The notes under the pieces: generated by a model
What the model was told of the DNA's origin: nothing
The model's input: only the letters and a program-made list of their open reading frames with translations
Databases searched by the model: none
Shown here: positions 5,143-8,497 of the stretch, piece by piece
How the letters are laid out: every line of letters begins with the position of its first letter
How positions within the stretch are numbered: position 1 is the stretch's first letter
From: Clostridium sp. UBA6758
Lineage (GTDB): Bacteria; Bacillota; Clostridia; Clostridiales; Clostridiaceae
Assembly (NCBI GenBank): GCA_002453475.1
Contig: DKGY01000070.1
Location: forward strand, 241-8,737
Direction of reading: 5' to 3'
Length of the DNA stretch: 8,497 nt
Translations under genes and position numbers: made by a program

Positions 5143-5985
5143 ATGATTTTTAAAATAATAGGTAGTGGAGGATGTGTTGCTCTACCAAAGCCACTTTGTT
5201 GTTGTAGAGTATGTATGGAGGCGAGAAAGAAGGGAAATCCCTATTCAAGATTTGGATGTAGCTTATATTTAGAAGAAGCTAAGCTACTTATAGATACCCC
5301 AGAGGATATTGCTCAAAGCTTAAATTATGGAGAAATTAAGGAAATAGATAGAGTTTTATATAGTCATATGGATCCAGATCATACCCTTGGGATGAGAGTG
5401 TTTGAACAGCTTCGACTAAATTGGCTAAATATTTCCCAAGGAATAGAATGTGATAGTCCTATAGAAGTTATAGCTATGAAGCACGTAATGGAGGATTTAA
5501 ATTCCATATGCTCAAAGCATGGCTCATATTTTGACTACTATGAAAAAATAAGAAATTTAATAAAAAGACGTGTGATTAATGATTCAATACAAATAGGCGA
5601 AATAAAAATAACTCTAATTAAAGCTGAATCTGCTACAGTGTTTGTTTTTGAAGAAGGAGAAAAGAAACTTATATATGCTCCTTGTGATGTTAAGCCTTTC
5701 CAAAAGAATGAAATTTTTAAAGAGGCTGATGTGATGATTATAGGTAATACGGTGATTGGTGATGTCTTAAAGGGCGACTTTAAGCTAGAAGAGAACAATC
5801 CTTTAAGAAAAGAATTATTTGTAATGGATGAGATAGTGGAGTTAAAGAATAAATATAATATAAAAAAGGTTATAATGACACATCTTGAGGAAGATTGGGG
5901 AAAATCCTATGATGATTATTTAGAGTTACAAAATCATTATGAAGATATTAGCTTTGCTTACGATGGAATGGTAATAAAATTATAA
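5143..5985 (+). CDS. Metallo-beta-lactamase-fold hydrolase, PhnP-like, with altered metal motif
   Basis: A 280-residue cytoplasmic protein. It opens IIGSGGCVALPKPLCCCRVC: the Gly-rich first loop and a cysteine cluster (Cys19, 20, 21, 24) resemble the extra structural zinc site of PhnP (phosphoribosyl cyclic phosphodiesterase, COG1235). LLIDTPEDI (48-56) is the core strand. The metal motif, normally HxHxDH, reads SHMDPDHTLG (His75, Asp77, Asp79, His80), so Asp replaces the second His. In the region where the next metal His is expected (about 155-170) there is none, only IKAESATVFVFEEG. APCDV (Asp182) and MTHLEEDW (His247) supply the later ligands. It may therefore bind one metal, or a different metal, or have shifted chemistry. 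GGAGGG at 5131-5136 fixes the start. Context gives no link to phosphonate genes. Fold confident, substrate unknown. Confidence 0.85.
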   Translation: MIFKIIGSGGCVALPKPLCCCRVCMEARKKGNPYSRFGCSLYLEEAKLLIDTPEDIAQSLNYGEIKEIDRVLYSHMDPDHTLGMRVFEQLRLNWLNISQGIECDSPIEVIAMKHVMEDLNSICSKHGSYFDYYEKIRNLIKRRVINDSIQIGEIKITLIKAESATVFVFEEGEKKLIYAPCDVKPFQKNEIFKEADVMIIGNTVIGDVLKGDFKLEENNPLRKELFVMDEIVELKNKYNIKKVIMTHLEEDWGKSYDDYLELQNHYEDISFAYDGMVIKL

Positions 5986-6022
5986 AACTTATTCAATAAG
6001 AGTACAAATCATTTATATAGAA

Positions 6023-6061
6023 AAAGGAGGTGTATTTAGTATGAGTTAAGTCTCATACTAA
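6023..6061 (+). promoter_or_regulatory. Consensus ribosome binding site, Met-Ser-stop mini-ORF and perfect hairpin
   Basis: AAAGGAGGTG (6023-6032) is the strongest ribosome binding site in the window, yet the ATG it serves (6041-6043) reads ATG-AGT-TAA. That ATG lies in the left arm of a perfect 10-bp inverted repeat: TTAGTATGAG (6036-6045), loop TTAAGT, CTCATACTAA (6052-6061). The next gene's ATG (6069) is 19 bases beyond the mini-ORF stop, in another frame, and has no good site of its own. No T-run follows, so it is not a terminator. It probably governs translation of the GNAT gene by re-initiation or hairpin occlusion. Confidence 0.6.
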
Positions 6062-6068
6062 GAAAATT

Positions 6069-6920
6069 ATGAAGGTGGTTATATATGATAAGGTTAAGGA
6101 TTTTTTAAACATTAATGAAGAGACACTTCTAGATAATGAAGCGGTAAATCAATTAATACTATTTAATGGATATGTAAATAGAGAAAAAGATACTGATAGT
6201 GATGTTTTATTTGGGCATGTAGAAGATGAGTCAGGAGTATCCCTTGTTTTCTGTAATGTGAGTCCATATAATTTGCAAATAAACAATTTAAAAGAAAAAG
6301 ATGATAATGATATTAAAGCATTAGTTGATTATTTGATAGAAAATAAAATTAATATAGTAGGTATTAATGCTAATAAAAAAGTTTGTGATAAATTTATTGA
6401 ATATTATGAAGAAAAAACAAAATGTAAGTTTAAGGAACGCTTAGCCATGGATATTATGGAGTTGAGAAAATTAAATTCTGTTACATTGCCTAAAGGGTAC
6501 TTTAGAGAAGCTACAGAGCAGGATTTAGATTTAGTGATAGATTGGCATATTAAATTTGGAAAAGAAGCTTTAAATGAGGACATGGTTGTAGAAAACTTTA
6601 TAGAAAAGCTAGTTACTAGAATTAGAAATGGAGCTATATATATTTTCGAAGATGAAAATAATGTGCCAGTTTCTATGGCAGCATTTACAAAACAATTAAA
6701 GAAAGGAATTTCTGTTAGTTTAGTTTACTCAGATGCTAGAAAGAGGGGCATGGGCTATGGAGTTGCTGTAGTTTATAGCTTAAGTAAATTATATTTAGAA
6801 AGAGGAAATGAGTTCTGTAGCCTCTTTGTAGATAAACGTAATCCTATATCTAACGGGGTTTACGCTAAGATAGGATATAAAATTATTGAAGATAATTTTG
6901 ATTATAGAATTGTTCAGTAG
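6069..6920 (+). CDS. Two-domain protein with C-terminal GNAT acetyltransferase
   Basis: A 283-residue cytoplasmic protein. Residues 1-135 form an N-terminal alpha/beta domain I cannot name, possibly a degenerate GNAT half. From about 143 comes a full GNAT domain: YFREATEQDLDLVIDWH as the opening strand and helix, GAIYIFEDENNVPVSMAAF as the central hairpin, and VSLVYSDARKRGMGYGVAVVYSL with the acetyl-CoA loop R224-K-R-G-M-G-Y-G231. DKRNPISNGVYAKIGY ends it with the 'N..s...Y.kiGy' motif. ATG 6069 is the only in-frame start: an in-frame TGA sits at 6042-6044, and the truncated paralogue at 4944 begins with the same residues. It lacks its own strong ribosome binding site and lies behind a mini-ORF and hairpin. 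Gaps of 83 bases upstream and 45 downstream suggest co-transcription with the hydrolase and peptidase genes. Confidence 0.85.
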   Translation: MKVVIYDKVKDFLNINEETLLDNEAVNQLILFNGYVNREKDTDSDVLFGHVEDESGVSLVFCNVSPYNLQINNLKEKDDNDIKALVDYLIENKINIVGINANKKVCDKFIEYYEEKTKCKFKERLAMDIMELRKLNSVTLPKGYFREATEQDLDLVIDWHIKFGKEALNEDMVVENFIEKLVTRIRNGAIYIFEDENNVPVSMAAFTKQLKKGISVSLVYSDARKRGMGYGVAVVYSLSKLYLERGNEFCSLFVDKRNPISNGVYAKIGYKIIEDNFDYRIVQ

Positions 6921-6965
6921 GGATTAAAGAGAGAGAGTAATTTTTAGAAAGCTAGGTGACTTAGG

Positions 6966-7835
6966 ATGATAAACATTATAGATACTTTTAAGGATTATAT
7001 GGGATTGATGGAAGAAAACTTAAATAAAGAGCCTAAGGAAAAGATGGAGTTATGGGAGAAGTTTTACAATAGTAATTTTCCAGAGATGGGGAGAAAATGT
7101 AAAGAAGACTATGAATCAGAAGGGTACAACTGGAAGAAAATAGGATTAACTATGGTATTTAATAGATCTGAGGATGACTTTCCTAATATGATACAAGGCT
7201 ATAAGAATCTTTTAAACACTTTTAATGGTATAGAAGAAAAAGTTAAGGCTATATTTCATATTGAAATGGATATAAATATAGTGCTATATAGGGGATTATT
7301 AAATTCTGCTGGATGGGTAGATGAATATGAGGGGAAAAGAGCTATGCTCTTTGGTGTTGATAAGATTGCAAAGCTTGGATGGCAACAGGATGAGAAAATA
7401 GATGCTTTAGTTTGTCATGAACTTTGTCATGTAGTTCACTTCCAAATAAGAGGTGAGTCAAAATTACCAAAGCAGGTAGATAAGAGTAAGTATAATGAAG
7501 GAATTTGGAATATATATGAGGAAGGCTTTGCCCAATATTTTCAACAAGTATTAGGAGAGAGTATCGTTGATTCTAGGGGAGAGCAGTGGAGCATTAACTG
7601 TGAAAGTTTAGAAAAAGAACTTAAATTAAAATATGTAGAAGCTTTAAAGGAGAAAGAAAAAGGAACTAGAGATTTTTATGGTGATTGGTTTAAAGTTTTA
7701 GGTATTAGTGATGTGGGGTATTTCTTAGGAGCTAAGCTAATAGGTGAATTAAGTAAGAGATATGCCGTAGAAGATATAGCAACTATGGATTTTAAACTTA
7801 TAGAAAAAGAAGTTTTAAGCTATTTAAAAAGTTAA
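6966..7835 (+). CDS. Putative zinc metallopeptidase (HExxH, gluzincin-type)
   Basis: A 289-residue soluble protein without signal peptide or membrane helix, so probably cytoplasmic. The zinc motif is LVCHELCHVVHF (His151, Glu152, His155). Thirty-one residues later, IYEEGFAQYF supplies Glu186 as the likely third ligand, the EG[FL]A arrangement seen in DUF2268-like predicted Zn-proteases. The C-terminal VGYFLGAKLIGELSKRYAVEDI also resembles that group (substrate-cleft helix and final domain). The N-terminal 90 residues are helical and charged. The start at ATG 6966 follows AGGTGA at 6953-6958. The stop lies within an 11-bp inverted repeat. It is 45 bases from the GNAT gene and 104 from the winged-helix gene, consistent with one transcript. 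Substrate unknown. Peptidase class is fairly sure from the motif; the exact family is inference. Confidence 0.78.
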   Translation: MINIIDTFKDYMGLMEENLNKEPKEKMELWEKFYNSNFPEMGRKCKEDYESEGYNWKKIGLTMVFNRSEDDFPNMIQGYKNLLNTFNGIEEKVKAIFHIEMDINIVLYRGLLNSAGWVDEYEGKRAMLFGVDKIAKLGWQQDEKIDALVCHELCHVVHFQIRGESKLPKQVDKSKYNEGIWNIYEEGFAQYFQQVLGESIVDSRGEQWSINCESLEKELKLKYVEALKEKEKGTRDFYGDWFKVLGISDVGYFLGAKLIGELSKRYAVEDIATMDFKLIEKEVLSYLKS

Positions 7836-7847
7836 GTTTTTAAATAG
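7820..7847 (+). repeat. Perfect 11-bp AT-rich inverted repeat over the metallopeptidase stop codon
   Basis: CTATTTAAAAA (7820-7830) and TTTTTAAATAG (7837-7847) flank the loop GTTAAG, which contains the TAA stop (7833-7835). The left arm encodes the last residues (SYLKS). Only four of its 22 arm bases pair as G-C or C-G at the ends, and no T-run follows, so a classical terminator is unlikely. It could be an RNA-stability hairpin or a weak bidirectional terminator. Confidence 0.5.
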
Positions 7848-7939
7848 TAATAATCTCAAGAGTAGGAAATAGCTTTTACAATATGCTAAAAAGTAAAAAA
7901 CAAGGATTTATTAAAGGCGTAAAAGAAAAGAGGAATAAT

Positions 7940-8497
7940 ATGAAAAGATTAAACTTATATTATTTTGGTGATATAGGAGTTTACGATAAATATAACCCTG
8001 CATATGTGTGTGATGAAAATTTTGCATCAGAAATATTATATATCATTGCAGAAAATGAGGCATTTTCAATAACACAGGAGGATATAAGTAAATCTATAAA
8101 TATTGATAATTATAGGTTGAATAGTATTATAAATAATTTAAAAAGAATAAATGCAATAGAACAAAAAGAAGATAAATATAAAATAAACTTTCCAGTATTT
8201 TTAGAGAGTGATATTGAAATCATGGATGTATATCTAAAGAATGTGGGAGAGCAAATAGTAGATAGTATTATTAAGATAAAACCTTTAGTAGTTGAGAAGC
8301 TTCAAAATTTATCAAATTATGAGATTTTTGATGAAGAAAGATTACTATATCATATAATTTGTGACATGATTTTTGATGGAATTGCCTTTGATTTTTTTGA
8401 AGAAAGAAATGTATTTAATAGCTCTAAGCTTCAGCCAGGTAATAGGAATTATATGATAATTGGATATGAAGACAGCTATATTGTTGATAGTTATAGC
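7940..8497 (+). CDS. Hypothetical protein with winged-helix-like N-terminal region (3' end outside window)
   Basis: The frame is open from ATG 7940 to the last base, 186 residues, with AAAGAGG (7927-7933) six bases before the start. I do not recognise the family. It begins MKRLNLYYFGDIGVYDKYNP. Residues about 28-85 (FASEILYIIAENEAFSITQE, then ISKSINIDNYRLNSIINNLK and a following beta-like KYKINFP) fit a winged-helix DNA-binding domain: two helices, a recognition helix and a wing. After that comes a helical region (90-155) and a tyrosine-rich stretch at the edge. It may be a transcriptional regulator with a ligand-sensing domain, or an uncharacterised clostridial protein that only resembles one. 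No signal peptide or membrane segment is visible. Being last in a possible operon with the metallopeptidase, it could regulate it or be acted on by it; that is speculation. Confidence 0.7.
   Translation, partial: MKRLNLYYFGDIGVYDKYNPAYVCDENFASEILYIIAENEAFSITQEDISKSINIDNYRLNSIINNLKRINAIEQKEDKYKINFPVFLESDIEIMDVYLKNVGEQIVDSIIKIKPLVVEKLQNLSNYEIFDEERLLYHIICDMIFDGIAFDFFEERNVFNSSKLQPGNRNYMIIGYEDSYIVDSYS

Overview
The window is low-GC Firmicutes DNA, most like Clostridium in the broad sense. It is strongly AT-rich, its codons favour AGA, ATA and TTA, most genes follow a strong GGAGG-type ribosome binding site, and intergenic DNA is mostly A and T. All genes lie on the plus strand. I cannot name a species. 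Nothing here is core housekeeping machinery: it reads as an accessory stretch of small single-domain enzymes.

Layout. Bases 1-192 are the C-terminal end of a GrpB-family protein. Next come a peptidase E-like S51 protein (298-960), a GNAT acetyltransferase (1088-1588), a terminator (about 1721-1755), a RibD-C/dihydrofolate-reductase-fold protein (1884-2414) and a left-handed beta-helix hexapeptide protein resembling the acetyltransferase half of GlmU (2731-3390). Two more GNATs follow (3545-4135 and 4340-4798); parts of both are richer in G+C than their neighbours. After a 344-base gap holding a truncated gene start comes the right-hand group: a PhnP-like metallo-beta-lactamase-fold protein with an altered metal motif (5143-5985), a two-domain GNAT (6069-6920), an HExxH metallopeptidase (6966-7835) and a winged-helix-like protein of unknown function cut by the window end (7940-8497).

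How the genes relate. The left part (1-4798) looks like independent one-gene units, with gaps of about 100-320 bases, several plausible separate promoters, and short coding-like scraps between genes. This suggests repeated gain and loss of single genes. The right part (5143 onward) has shorter gaps and no visible strong terminator, so it may be one transcript; no pathway linking its products is evident. Most products belong to families that modify or cleave small molecules or peptides, but no substrate can be read from sequence.

The most unusual local structures are: (1) a perfect consensus ribosome binding site that serves only a Met-Ser-stop mini-ORF inside a perfect 10-bp hairpin, just ahead of the two-domain GNAT; (2) a 15-codon truncated copy of that GNAT's N-terminus about 1.1 kb upstream, on the other side of the metallo-hydrolase gene; (3) a 19-base exact repeat at the -10 region of two unrelated genes; and (4) the HxDxDH metal motif of the metallo-hydrolase. 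I see no CRISPR array, tRNA, rRNA, transposase, integrase or recognisable defence system.
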